Source: Pachypanchax playfairii (Eukaryota > Chordata > Actinopteri > Cyprinodontiformes > Aplocheilidae). From it: a stretch of DNA of 64,000 bases. Below the pieces are notes generated by a model. The model did not search any database and was not told where the DNA came from. It saw only the letters and a program-made list of their open reading frames with translations. The stretch lies in assembly GCA_006937955.1 (NCBI GenBank), contig SSNP01000015.1:4527489-4591488 (forward strand), in the 5' to 3' direction. Made by a program: the position numbers and the translations under genes. This document shows positions 52,057 through 62,273 of this stretch, in pieces (within the stretch, counting starts at the first letter, position 1; every line of letters begins with the position of its first letter).

Positions 52057-53619
52057 GGCGTTAAGAAGCGTTTGGGACGGCGCTTCAGCGCTTTTTCGAA
52101 CTGATTGTCCAGAATTGCCTTAACCGATGTAGTAACACAGTTACTTCCTGCTGCCTAGTATGAGAACTGTCACCACAAACACAATAAACAGATTCCTGGA
52201 AGTGTTGTCACAGCTGCTTCCATGCAGCAAACATCTCTTCATGAAAGCAACGGGCTCTTCCTCCCTCCATCCCAAAGTTCACACGGTGGATGACAGAGGC
52301 GACTCCTTACCAGGCAAATCCCTTTTCAAGGTGGAAGGAAAGGGTTACGCCCAGTGCTGTGTAAATCCAAGCTGCTCCCTCCTTTCATTTCCATAACAAG
52401 CCATCAGAACTCATCTCCCACTGAAGTGGCCACAGTCCCACTGGCAATTAAAATCATGCTGGGACATGTTATGGTTGTGTGTGTGTGTGAGAGAAACAAA
52501 AAGCAGAAGCAGCAGCGGCGGTAATGACGCCGACAGTCAAGTGGGTAAATCTCGAGCAATGTCGGCAGAAAGCGCCTTTGATTCCTCGCAAAACTGAGAG
52601 CAGGCCTCGTTTACGCGTTTCAGCTTGAGCCTTAGAGGAGAAAATATCAAACAAGGAGACACCGAGACGCTGCGTTATCTCATATCTGTCTTCTTTACCA
52701 CTTTTTTTATATTTCCACAGTCACTAAACTAAAAAGGTGGGTGGTTGTTTGTGACTGTGTGTTTTTAATAGAACTGCCAAATTTTTCCAACAGGCCAGAA
52801 ATTCACCTGTGAAACAAAAAAAAAGACACACCTGTATGAGAGTCGGACTTAATCAGATTCTACAGCAGCTTTTAAATCTCACCAGAAAAACACGCCGCTT
52901 CTGACATCAGCTGTTTTCTTATTGTTGTTTTATTTTTTGTTCTATTAACAGAAAACTTGCGATACTTCTATGGGGAATTAACCTGGGTCCCACATCACAC
53001 AGCAAATCTAAAATATGAAATGATAGAAGCTTTTCTTGGAGGCTTTGCTTAGATAACTGGATGATACACATCAGGATCACTCAGATTCAGCTCAAGAAGC
53101 GACTGATCAATCACACCTTACAATTACTTCACAGCTATTAATCTAAGCAGCGTGTTGCATCTCATAATAAAAGATAACCCTCTGTTTTTGTTTTTTTTAA
53201 CACTTGCCAGGCACTTAACACATCTACCGAGCAATTTCCAGGTGCGAACTCTGGATAAACCTCTGAGCAATCCTACAAACAGCTAAATAATATATGTTGA
53301 TGAGTGAATTATGTTTATCCGAGCTGCATTTGCATCCCTTTTCTAAACATTCCTCTTTGATAAACTGTAACAATGTGTTTGCTGCAAGGACCTGCATCCA
53401 ATAAAACCATTTTAGGGTGGATCAGAAACCACTTGGTGTGAAACCACGTTAAAATCCAGAAACCTTTTACAGAGAAATCCTGGAGTTCTAAAGCCACTTC
53501 CAGCTGCCTATCTAACAAAGCCCTGGCCGTCCCCAGACAGGTTAGGAGGAGACGAGGCATAAATGAATGTGCATAAAGCACTTTGCATCACATCATGATT
53601 GTTTAATCCTTTCATTCTC

Positions 53620-53930
53620 ATCTGTCAATCATCCTTGGATGCAAACTAATCCCTAAATATTTGTGGGCCGGTCCACAGTGATACCTTTGACACGACTTGT
53701 AAAGCACAACCTCTGTTTCAAACGCAGAATGTTGCTTTTAGGTCTTAAGATAAGCCGCAGTCGGAGGACATTATTCAGTTGTTATGTGTGCGACGGTTTG
53801 CATTTCCTTGACCTGTTTGCTTTGATTGACGGGGCCTGTGGTTATCTCTCTATTCTGCCCTTTGCCAAATATTATGGTGCAAATGGCCACAAAAACATAA
53901 GATTCTTTGATCATACATAAACATGATTCT
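53620..53930. promoter_or_regulatory. Candidate conserved intronic block 2.2 kb beyond the microexon donor
   Basis: Complex sequence with TGTCAATCATC (53622), TTTGATTGACGG (53820) and TGCAAATGGCC (53878). TGATTGA-type cores are PBX/HOX-like. An 85-codon frame crosses it but has no family resemblance, so I treat the block as non-coding. Confidence 0.3.
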
Positions 53931-54019
53931 CACATGCAGGTGGGAAATATTAAGACAAAGATTCACAGAAATAAATCTGCTTCATGATATATTTCTATGT
54001 GTTCTGATGAGATATGTAT

Positions 54020-54043
54020 AATATATATATATATATATATATA
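54020..54043. repeat. (TA)n microsatellite
   Basis: About 12 TA units, followed by ACACATATG. Confidence 0.92.
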
Positions 54044-54889
54044 CACATATGTTTGAGTCAAAGCTGAAGGAACATCCATGTTTTGGGGCAGTGTCAGGAA
54101 CATCTGCTGATACAAGTTGCTTTTTTTCCTGTGATCCTGTCATCCGAGTGCAAACACCCATAGTTGTTTACAGTGAAAAGCCCTCCGTGTTCACCTTCAC
54201 CTCCTGCCTGTTTTCAGCATTACTCTACGTGATGTACATACTCTATAGTTTCACCATACTGCAGCACTGAGCGGTGAGAGGTCACCAAGCAGGGTTATGA
54301 GCGAAGTCGTCGCTGCTCGTGAGAAAATTAACGCCGGTTGGTCACGTCACGATTTGCCCCGTGGAGCCCGTGCCACCGAGGCACCTGCCAAGCTGAGCTT
54401 CTTTTTAAACAAGAAAGGCTGACCTATCCAGCGACTGCATAAGCAGGCGAGCAGCAGACAGTGGAGGCGAAGAAAGGGACAAAAGAAAGCAGAAGCTGAA
54501 GAGAGAAGACTTTAGAAAGAGGAACATCAGAATGGAGCTTTTTATAAATGTTCAAAATTAACTGAAGAAAGAACAAATCCCTGCAATGTTAATCTATGAG
54601 GTTTAATCCCATTGCTTTAAGAACTTTTATAATCTACATTCTATACAACCATTTTTCTCTTCTAACAAGCTTGACCTGTCGTCTTTTTTAGATATTTTTT
54701 CAAATACCTAGCGTGCGACTTATACTGATTTATTTTGGTGTCATTTTGCTCAGTTATTTAAAATATTTTTTCTCTTCTGAGACTTTGTTGGAAAAGGCAG
54801 GGAAAATGATAAGCAATAACCTGAAAAGCAAGCTGAGTCACTTGCTCACCTAATAACCTGAGGCATCATCAAACATCTGAGTTGTTATA

Positions 54890-55200
54890 TTGCACCGTCA
54901 ACTTTTATGAGTAGCGCTCAGAAGAGAAGAAATGAAGGTGATCGACTTGCTGCGTGAGGAAAAAGTGGGGAAACGCTGGTAGTTTCTCAACCGCCTGCCG
55001 ATATCCTTAAGTCCAGGAGTGCTCCGGTTTCTGAAAGCCTGCACTGCCCAGTTCCTTACGTGAGACCTGAACAGCTCTTTAACAATACCTCTCTCTGTGA
55101 TCCGAGGGAAAGGAGAAAATCTATTATCGATTTCCACCTGGTTTCGGTAGAAAAAGGCCCTGATATGGCGCTCAAAGCACAGCGCTATAGCCTGCACATT
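54890..55200. promoter_or_regulatory. Candidate conserved block or unrecognised sequence, relatively GC-rich
   Basis: This stretch is less AT-rich than its surroundings and carries ATCGATTTCC and CTATTATCGAT near 55120, plus AGCGCTATAGC near 55181. A 99-codon minus-strand frame (54898-55197) spans it. The frame lies on the strand of the host gene but lacks a recognisable domain and clear splice boundaries, so an exon is not claimed. Confidence 0.25.
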
Positions 55201-56110
55201 AATAGCTGGAGGATGGTGTGAGAGGACATGTCAACAAAGCCCTCGACTACTCCACCACACCATCTGCACATGCTGAATATTTAATTATCAATAGAACCGT
55301 TCGAGACCAGCAATCAAGAACAGAAAAGATAATACACACCATGAAGAGCCTGCGCGACAGTTTCCTGTCAGATTTTTATATGGCTTGTTTCTTAATTCTC
55401 CCATTGTTTCACCGCTAATTGTGACCATTTCTGTCTGCAGACAACACAATAAAGATATTTCTAGATCACTAATGTCATTCAATCTCATTCAGCCCCAAGT
55501 GCTACAAAAGAACTCCGACTTCTAATTCAGCCGGTGAGTGTAATTCATCACTGTCACTTGGAGGTCACCATTCATTTCTTCAAAACTCATTCAGGCAAAG
55601 CTCTGCTTAATCCCTTCACAAATACAACTTGCCATTTTACAATAATGTGTACCATCAGAGACGTTCTAACAGCCAACACAAGGTCTGAATCCTTATTTCC
55701 ATCCAAAAGCAAAACAAACCTTTCAACCAGCCAAACTTCTCTGCAGACACACAGATTAACACGTAAATCTCCAGTTCAAGTCAATGGAAAACTTACCAAA
55801 ACAAACTGCAGCAGAATGTAAGCATTGCCATAAAAAACAACTTTACAAGATAATTCATTTCTAAACATTTGTGAATGAATGCTGCCACAATAACAGATAA
55901 AATAAGTACAGCTCATGCACAGAAGCAAAAAAAAAAAAAAGACACAAAAATACAAGAAAATGTCCAAATCATGAGTCTTTTTTTCCATCTTTAATCAATT
56001 TGGTAAAATCGGATCCAGATTTAATATTTGCATCACTTTACATGTAATGAGGTGGGCTAGCAAACAAGGACATAAAAGCTAATCATGGTTTAATTGCTGG
56101 TGACCAATTT

Positions 56111-56118
56111 ATTCTTAC
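56111..56118 (-). other. 5' splice site of the Musashi microexon
   Basis: The last exon bases are CCTAAG, followed on the minus strand by GTAAGAAT, a near-consensus donor. The intron that begins here runs leftward to at least the start of the window. Confidence 0.9.
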
Positions 56119-56160
56119 CTTAGGCTGGGCGCGACGGGGAAAGGCAACCTTAGGATCAAT
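56119..56160 (-). CDS. msi2: Musashi RNA-binding protein, 42-nt internal exon (RRM1-RRM2 linker)
   Basis: Read on the minus strand the exon is 14 codons, IDPKVAFPRRAQPK, in phase 0 at both ends. In vertebrate Musashi proteins this peptide follows RRM1 (after ...LDSKT) and precedes RRM2 (MVTRTKKIFVGG...). Musashi proteins bind UAG-containing motifs in mRNA 3' UTRs through the two RRMs and control translation in stem and progenitor cells; this linker connects the two domains. The exon is flanked by a polypyrimidine tract ending in AG (56161-56186) and a GTAAGAAT donor (56111-56118), which fixes both boundaries. The RRM1 exon should lie above 64000 and the first RRM2 exon below position 1; I looked for both in the window and found neither. 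MSI1 and MSI2 share the peptide. I prefer msi2 because its introns are very long whereas MSI1 is compact. The family call is nearly certain; the paralog call is an inference. Confidence 0.93.
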
Positions 56161-56186
56161 CTGAAAATAAGAGAGAATAAAACAAA
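56161..56186 (-). other. 3' splice site and polypyrimidine tract of the Musashi microexon
   Basis: On the minus strand the sequence upstream of the exon is a run of T and C with few purines that ends in TTATTTTCAG directly before the ATT GAT first codons. It is a strong acceptor by eye. A short exon such as this one usually depends on good splice sites, and both are present. I did not assign a branch point with confidence. Confidence 0.88.
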
Positions 56187-57342
56187 ATTGGTGACGGAAA
56201 TTAAATGAAAATATCCACAAAGGGACCACAAGTGCACCTGGTTACAAGTCTCCAGTCTGAGTCTTTGGGTTTTTAAATGTTTCAGATTTTTCTGGTTTAA
56301 AAGTTTGTGAATCTTATATTTTACGTAGATGACATCAAGGCGTCTGTCTCACTGGAATCTGTGAAACATGAGCAATAAATCAACCGAATGATGAGAAATA
56401 TTAAATAACATGTAACTCAAATGAGTCACACCAGATACCTAGACATTATCACTCGCAGATTTATAATACTGATTTCATTTCCTTTTGACACAGTCTGGTA
56501 AGAGTTGTGGTTGATGTGGCCAAACGACAGGTTGGCTGCAGGTTTCTGAGCAGCTTCGTATCTCGCAGACATGCTGAAGTCAAACATTATAACAAAACAA
56601 AAAGGCCCAAAAATTGCAGGGAATAATTCTACTAAATTAATCTCTAATTCAGCATTTGTTCACTTGTAATCTGCCTTGTAATGTGCAGTAACAGACCATA
56701 TCTCATTAAAGTTAATTTTATTACAGTCAGGGCTGGTACCTACTCAACTGTTAACCCCTTGATATTACATAGTGATTTCACAATAACAATATCTTTTCAA
56801 TATATTTTGCTTTATTTAAATCCTCTGTTGACCTTCTGTCTAACTCAGCTGCTTGTTCTGGTTGGATTTCTAATTAGGATCAGACTGAAGTATCCAAAAA
56901 GAAACGTGATCTCATCACATTTTCTCTTAAATGATCTAAAACTGAATAAAACAATATGTAACCTACTGAAACATGCTCTGTTGTCTTCCTAGTAATTACT
57001 ACACATGTCATTAGAATAAAATATTGCTTCTATCCAATTATCTATTTGTCAAGAGACAGAATACGTGGAAACAACCCCCCGATATTCGAAAGAGACACAA
57101 AAAGAAACTAGTGAGGCCACAACACCCATGTTCAGCTGGTCATGGTCACGCCAGACACTTGGTTTTATTTTAGGCAGGAATCGCTGATTGAATATGACAG
57201 GAAGAAAATGAGAGTCTGAGGCTGGTGACGCCTCCAGATATTGCCAAATAACCGAGAGGATGCGTCAGATCAGCCTGTTTCTCCATCTTGTGCTTGTTAT
57301 CTCATTAGCTTCATTCTCCTCATTAATTTTACTGGTACGAAG

Positions 57343-57387
57343 GTGTGTGTGCGTGTGTGTGTGTGTGTGCATGTGTGAGGGGGGGGG
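57343..57387. repeat. (GT)n microsatellite with adjoining G-run
   Basis: An imperfect GT tract interrupted by single GC and CAT units, ending in GAG and then nine G. It lies 1.2 kb upstream, in gene orientation, of the Musashi microexon. Confidence 0.93.
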
Positions 57388-59579
57388 TTTCATCAACCTT
57401 GCACTTACAGTGAAGAGAAGTGAACTGCCTCAAACAGCAATGTCACCCTAAACCGTCCTTGCCTGAATACAGATGAATCAGAGAATGGACGTCTCCCAAA
57501 GATTTAACAGCTTCTTCTCTAATGCAGTTTTAAATTTGGCAATCTTTAGACCAAAATCCTTATAATTACTGTACGAATCCTCAGCGTTTGTGAAAGTTAA
57601 CTCCTTTAGCGCAGATGGATTTATTTAAGAAAATGATAACGTACCCTGCTGAGCAAAACAATTGGAAGAAAAGGCACCATCTGCACGGATCAATTAAGCC
57701 ATTGAGACTGACTGCATTTTAATCTGTTTGAAGGGAATCCATGATGCGCAATGTCACTGTCATCTTTTCTGCCAGTCTCACTTATTACCGTTATCGTTTT
57801 AAATCAGGTCAGAATGAGAAATGAATTCAATAACACCTGGGCACGGTAACCCTGCTTGTAATAAATTTCATTTAAAGATTTGTTTTAGCACTTAGCCCCA
57901 GGCATAACCAATTCAAACTCAATTATTTTGTGCACACTGTTTGAGCAAAGACAACACATTATGCTCTGAATACCAACGTCCCATACTCGCTAATGTATCT
58001 TAATTTCTTTTGACGGGGAAAAATGTAAAATCTTATTTTATCACGCTGCAGAAACTGATTGAGCTTTTTTTTCTCTCTGAGAGTTTTTTGTTTTCTACAC
58101 GGTCCCTTGAAGAAATCCAGACTTAACGTTTTATTTAACATATGATGAGAAATCAGACATTTTAAAAAGATCTTTACATATTAAGATGATCTGATTTATT
58201 ACAAGCTGCATCATGCATCATCATTTGTACTGGATAAAATTACAAACAAACCTGAACATTTTGTTTCACCTGATTTTTTTTCTCAGTTATATAACACACT
58301 CACCATTAGCTTTAGGAACAGTTAAGTGGACCTGCAGTGCATTGAAATATTTTTGCACTGAAACCTGAACAGGAAGTTACAATTCTTCTTTAAATATTAT
58401 TCATCTTTAAAAAAATAAACCTTCCTGTCATATTTTGTAATTGGTGTGTTGCAAAACTCTTATTTTTAAATTAACATCAGTCCGTGGCGAAGTGAAGTTT
58501 TTAGGATTAGAAGGTTATTTAAAAGTTTACCAATGTCTGAAAACTTGGACACTAAAGCAAAAATATCATATTACTTTATTTTTACATCTATGAAATTTTC
58601 AATCCAGTGAATAAATCCGTCAAACTCTGATTACTCATTCTGATTTGATTTTAACATTTAAACATAAAACGTTCCAGGTGGAACTAATGTTTTGTTGTTG
58701 TTGCAACCTGGACTTGTTTTTGTGTTACACACAAATTGGTTTGAAGGCCAATTGACACACTGAAGACAAACAGAAAAGAAAAAAAAATCTCTGTTTAACA
58801 GAATAATAAACAATGTTAGTTCATGAGCATTTTTTTTTACAACAAAAGCCAGAAAAAAGGAAATTAACAAACAACATCAACAGAAGAAGAAATACCAAAC
58901 CTCTAATATTCTGATAAACTAACTTCAGCCAACCTGACTGGACTCAATTTCTCTACCAAATCTTTTCACTTTTTGGTTTTCTTTTTTTTTTTGTTTTACC
59001 CGAAATTACTAAAAGAAGATTAGAAATACCAATTTTTTGCTCTTTTTTGTTCCAAGTATGACTTCTGATCTTAATGGGGAGGGTTAGTTTGAAGGCAAAT
59101 TCAGAATAGTCGGAGACGTCATGACGGTCTTGAAGAACTCTTAATATCATTTCGTTAAATTGAAAAATTTGAGACAAATTTGGGAACGAGTTGATGACCT
59201 GGAGCCAAATGACACATGAACTTCAGCTCATTTAACAGCAGTAAAAATGTTTAATAACTAAAAACTACCAGAGTTTTTTTACACCAGCAGAAGAAATTTA
59301 AATCACATGTAAGAAATTCAACTTGAAGCTAAAAATAAAAAACTGCTCTGACCAGAAGAGCACGGAGCAAACGACCATAATGTGACACTGAAGGAAAATG
59401 ACTGTAACTGAATGGGTACAAACAAAACAATAACCTCAATGTGTTTACCTATTATTATCTGTTTCTTTTCAATAACGAACAACAAAATTACAATTTTAAC
59501 TGAGAGTCAGACCTAATATACATACATACATAATAAAAGTCAATGCTTTTCAGTGAGAAAACATTCTATCTTCTACATA

Positions 59580-59960
59580 GATTAGCGTATTATTTTTATT
59601 ACCAGCAGCTGTTATCTACAGCTGTCTATACGACGTATGAAGTCCTTTTTGCCATTGATTGAATTACTCTGGCAATCTCATGGTAGCAGAACCAGTTATG
59701 TACAATTGACTGGCAACCACTAATGTGATGTCATTTTCAAAGAGCCCTGCAATTACAGTATGTGTGCCTTTTTGCAATGTGAGTGCCTCAGATAAATCTT
59801 AACTATCTAACCAGTCTGCACGGTTCAGTTCCTGTGGAGCACATGAGCACGATTACTGACATGGTAATGATGTGCTGCTGCTGCTGCTGAGGTACCTCAT
59901 GAAGCTGTAGCCTAAAGCAAAACAGGCCTTTTGCTTGGAACACTTTCTCCTTATTTGCTC
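59580..59960. promoter_or_regulatory. Candidate conserved block upstream of the Musashi microexon
   Basis: A complex, repeat-free stretch with paired CAGCTG-type E-boxes near 59606-59625 (CAGCAGCTG, ACAGCTG), a TGATTGAATTA motif (59658) and the (CTG)5 tract near its right side. It is about 3.5 kb upstream of the exon on the transcribed strand. Regulatory function is inferred from texture only. Confidence 0.3.
59875..59889. repeat. (CTG)5 triplet tract
   Basis: Five CTG units inside a stretch that looks otherwise like conserved non-coding sequence. On the transcribed strand of the Musashi gene it reads CAG. Confidence 0.85.
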
Positions 59961-60865
59961 AAACTATATTTTAAACTGTATGTTACACTGACTTTTTCAA
60001 ATTAAGTCTGGATACACCTTTGTTATACGATCTTTCAAGGAGCAAAAAGTAGATTTCCTCAAGACATTATACAACCTGATATGTCAACATAATAAATGAG
60101 AACAGACCAAAAGGAATCCCCCACCAACCTCACCAGCTTTTTTATCTTCCTCTGCCTTTTACCAGAGGGTCTCTGAGGGCTGCTTTTGCATGCAACTGTG
60201 GGAGATCAGGGCAGAGAACTGGCATATATCTTAAGTTCACATCTTACAAAAGGATTTCATATATTAATGCAGCTCCTGGGTAAACTCTTTCCCTCGCTCT
60301 TAAGACATATCTACCACTACCATGACGATGTGGTGTTTAAGCTAAAAGGAAAAAAGCCTTATCAAAGCTTGCAGCTTCTCCCAATAAAAGTGAGAGCAGG
60401 TCCACAGGTGTGCGCGTGTGATAGCAACAGAATAGACAAGGAATTAAAACGTAAAAGCGTCCTATCTGCACTGTCAGTTTTAACTGATTTTTGCTGTGGA
60501 CTTACATCTTGTTATGACACTTAAAACTGAAATAAGAGTTTTACCAACAAACAAATTGCCTCCTTTGTCAGCTCGGAAAAAACATGCAGCGTTACACAAG
60601 GTATAACATCACTGCTTTGACAAACATCCGACGATCTGTGTGTGTGACAAGCGACAGATACAGCATGTGCTAATGCTGCCTTCACCCTTAATTAACTGCA
60701 GAAGATGAAGCACCTATACTTAAACAGGAGCAAGTCAGTTTAGCTCACTAATTTGACTTTATGTCCAAATCCTAATCGAGCTGCTGCTCATCCAGGCTTC
60801 GTCTCCTGATTTCCTCTTGGGCTGTTTCCTGACTCAGCCTGAAACATCAGGACTGCCAGTACAAG

Positions 60866-60880
60866 TTGACCTGAGGTCAA
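60866..60880. promoter_or_regulatory. Everted nuclear-receptor-like half-sites
   Basis: TTGACCTGAGGTCAA is a 15-bp inverted repeat in which TGACCT and AGGTCA half-sites are separated by one base, in everted arrangement. AGGTCA is the core of many nuclear receptor sites. A function is possible but unproven. Confidence 0.3.
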
Positions 60881-61080
60881 TAAAGGCTGGAATTATCCTC
60901 CAATACCAAAATATGTTTTCCTACAAGAAAATATAAATTATGTTGCATTGCACAAGTTACAATGAATTTGATTTTTTTTTTTTAAATTATGCCATTTGTA
61001 GTGTTGTTTAACAAAAGACTTTCCCAAACAAGCTTTCATACTTGCTTTGAATGATATATAAACAATAAGTACAGATGTTT

Positions 61081-62273
61081 ACAGCATTGTTGGTACCCTT
61101 GACTCAAGTAAGGAAAATGTCCAATAATCCCTAAAAAAATGTTAAATTCAGGAAAATCAGACATGGATCTTGTGGTTCAACACAGCAACTTCACAAACAA
61201 ACTAATGAGACTGACCTGAAAAAATTATAGAACCCTCAACCTTATATTTTGTTGCATAAGTTTTTAAGAAAATCACAGCAAAACAGAGACTTCTGTAACT
61301 CTCACTAAGACTTCTGCACCTGTCCACAGGTATTTTGACTCAATCCTGCTGAGCAAAATATTCCAGGTGTCTCAGGTTTCACTGGTTCCTTCATCAGGTG
61401 TTCTGTAGGATTTACATCAGACTTCATAGAAGGCCACCTCAGAAGAGTCCAGGGTTTTGCTCTTCGTCTTGAATGTGGTTAGCTCATTATCCTGTTGGAA
61501 GGTTAATGAACTGCATCTGCATCACAAACTGCCTTGATAGTCTTCAGATTGTAATCCGCACAGATTTTTGACACTATGTACCAGATGCAGATCCAAAAAT
61601 TTACCCAAGCCATGAAACACGCCATGTTTCAAAATAGGTTGGTATTCTTTATTTTTGAATGATTCCTTTTAGCATTAATGAACTTGTGTCCTTCTCATTT
61701 TTCTGTTAAATCCAAATTTGGCTCAAACAGTGCTGGATGGTGCAATCTGACACTGATGAACCACGACCTTGGGGTTATTCTCTAATCTCTAGATGTTGTT
61801 CCGGGTTCTTTGGTTACTATTATCATAGCTTGTGTTTTCCTCTTGTAGCCACATCCGGGCCAGCTAGCCACAGTCCTGTGGACCGTAAACTTCTGGATAT
61901 TATTTGCAGCCGTCATCACAGAAACATTAAGATGAAGATGGTCCTGCAGTCTTCACATATTATATTTGTCTGTAATTTTCGTTCTAAGCTCCTGAAACAA
62001 CTCTCTCCTAAACTTTCTGTGGTCCATGTTCAGTGTGGTGCGCACCATTATACCACACAGGACAGTGACGACTTTTCATTCACTAAAGTCAAATTATTTT
62101 GTCCATTTTTCATTAGTTTGTTTTATAAAAAATATCATGTTGAACCAAAATTATTAGATTTTCATTAGCTGACTCCCACAATTTTTTTAATTATTTTTTA
62201 AAAGTTTCAAGTTATTTCAGTGACCACTGTGTGTATTTCTTGCTTTAACACAGACGTATACCAACAATTTTGT
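61081..62273 (-). mobile_element. Decayed Tc1-like DNA transposon, internally deleted
   Basis: The plus strand reads as the complement of a fish Tc1-like element. Recognisable landmarks include GTGGTTCAACA near 61172, AATGAGACTGACCTG near 61204, CATTATCCTGTTGGA near 61487, and CTCTCTCCTAAACTTTCTGTGGTCCATG near 62003, where the final CAT is the complement of the transposase start. Degenerate terminal inverted repeats are seen at both ends: GCATTGTTGGTACCC on the left and the complement of ATTGTTGGTA near 62259-62268. The span is about 1.2 kb, against roughly 1.5-1.6 kb for intact relatives, and most of the middle of the transposase (around 61640-61720) is missing. Many indels break the frame. 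It is a fossil; the 143-codon plus-strand frame at 61737-62168 is only its antisense. Confidence 0.88.
61240..62040 (-). pseudogene. Broken Tc1-like transposase
   Basis: The transposase would start near 62030 on the minus strand and run toward 61240. Its helix-turn-helix end (complement of the 61790-62030 stretch) and its C-terminal end (complement of 61240-61500) can be recognised. The catalytic core between them is largely deleted, and stops and frameshifts occur throughout. No functional protein can be made. Confidence 0.8.

Larger units (their letters stand above)
46239..56110. other. Intronic sequence leading to the microexon donor, no other exon found
   Basis: Mostly unique sequence. 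Possible conserved patches lie at 47.16-47.46 kb, 50.06-50.30 kb, 51.39-51.55 kb, 53.62-53.93 kb, 54.89-55.20 kb and 55.34-55.50 kb, so their density appears to rise toward the microexon. A TA microsatellite at 54.0 kb and poly(A) near 55928 are the only simple repeats of note. Confidence 0.55.
1..56118 (-). other. msi2: Large intron of the Musashi gene, downstream of the microexon (incomplete)
   Basis: This is an inference from the exon at 56119-56160: the next exon should begin with the codons for MVTRTKKIFVGG and no matching minus-strand segment was found, so the intron is longer than 56 kb. It contains microsatellites, decayed transposons and stretches of unique, moderately GC-balanced sequence that may be conserved enhancers. 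No other supported gene was found inside it on either strand. An unknown non-coding RNA could still be present. Confidence 0.85.
56187..61080. other. Intronic sequence upstream of the microexon, no other exon found
   Basis: Unique sequence with a possible conserved patch at 57.65-57.80 kb (GATCAATTAAGCCATTGAG, CATTTTAATCTGTTTGAAGG), AT-rich sequence at 58.1-59.5 kb, the candidate block at 59.58-59.96 kb and the everted half-sites at 60.87 kb. A 112-codon frame at 60186-60524 is on the opposite strand to the host gene and has no recognised domain. Confidence 0.55.

Noticed and set aside
54898..55197. 99-codon minus-strand frame in the sense of the host gene
   Set aside because: No domain, no Musashi similarity, and no clear splice sites at its edges. 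It was kept only as a possible conserved block.
60186..60524. 112-codon plus-strand frame with a protein-like look
   Set aside because: No recognisable domain, wrong strand for the host gene, and no promoter or splice context.
61737..62168. 143-codon plus-strand frame
   Set aside because: It is antisense to the decayed Tc1-like transposase, whose sequence explains the region.
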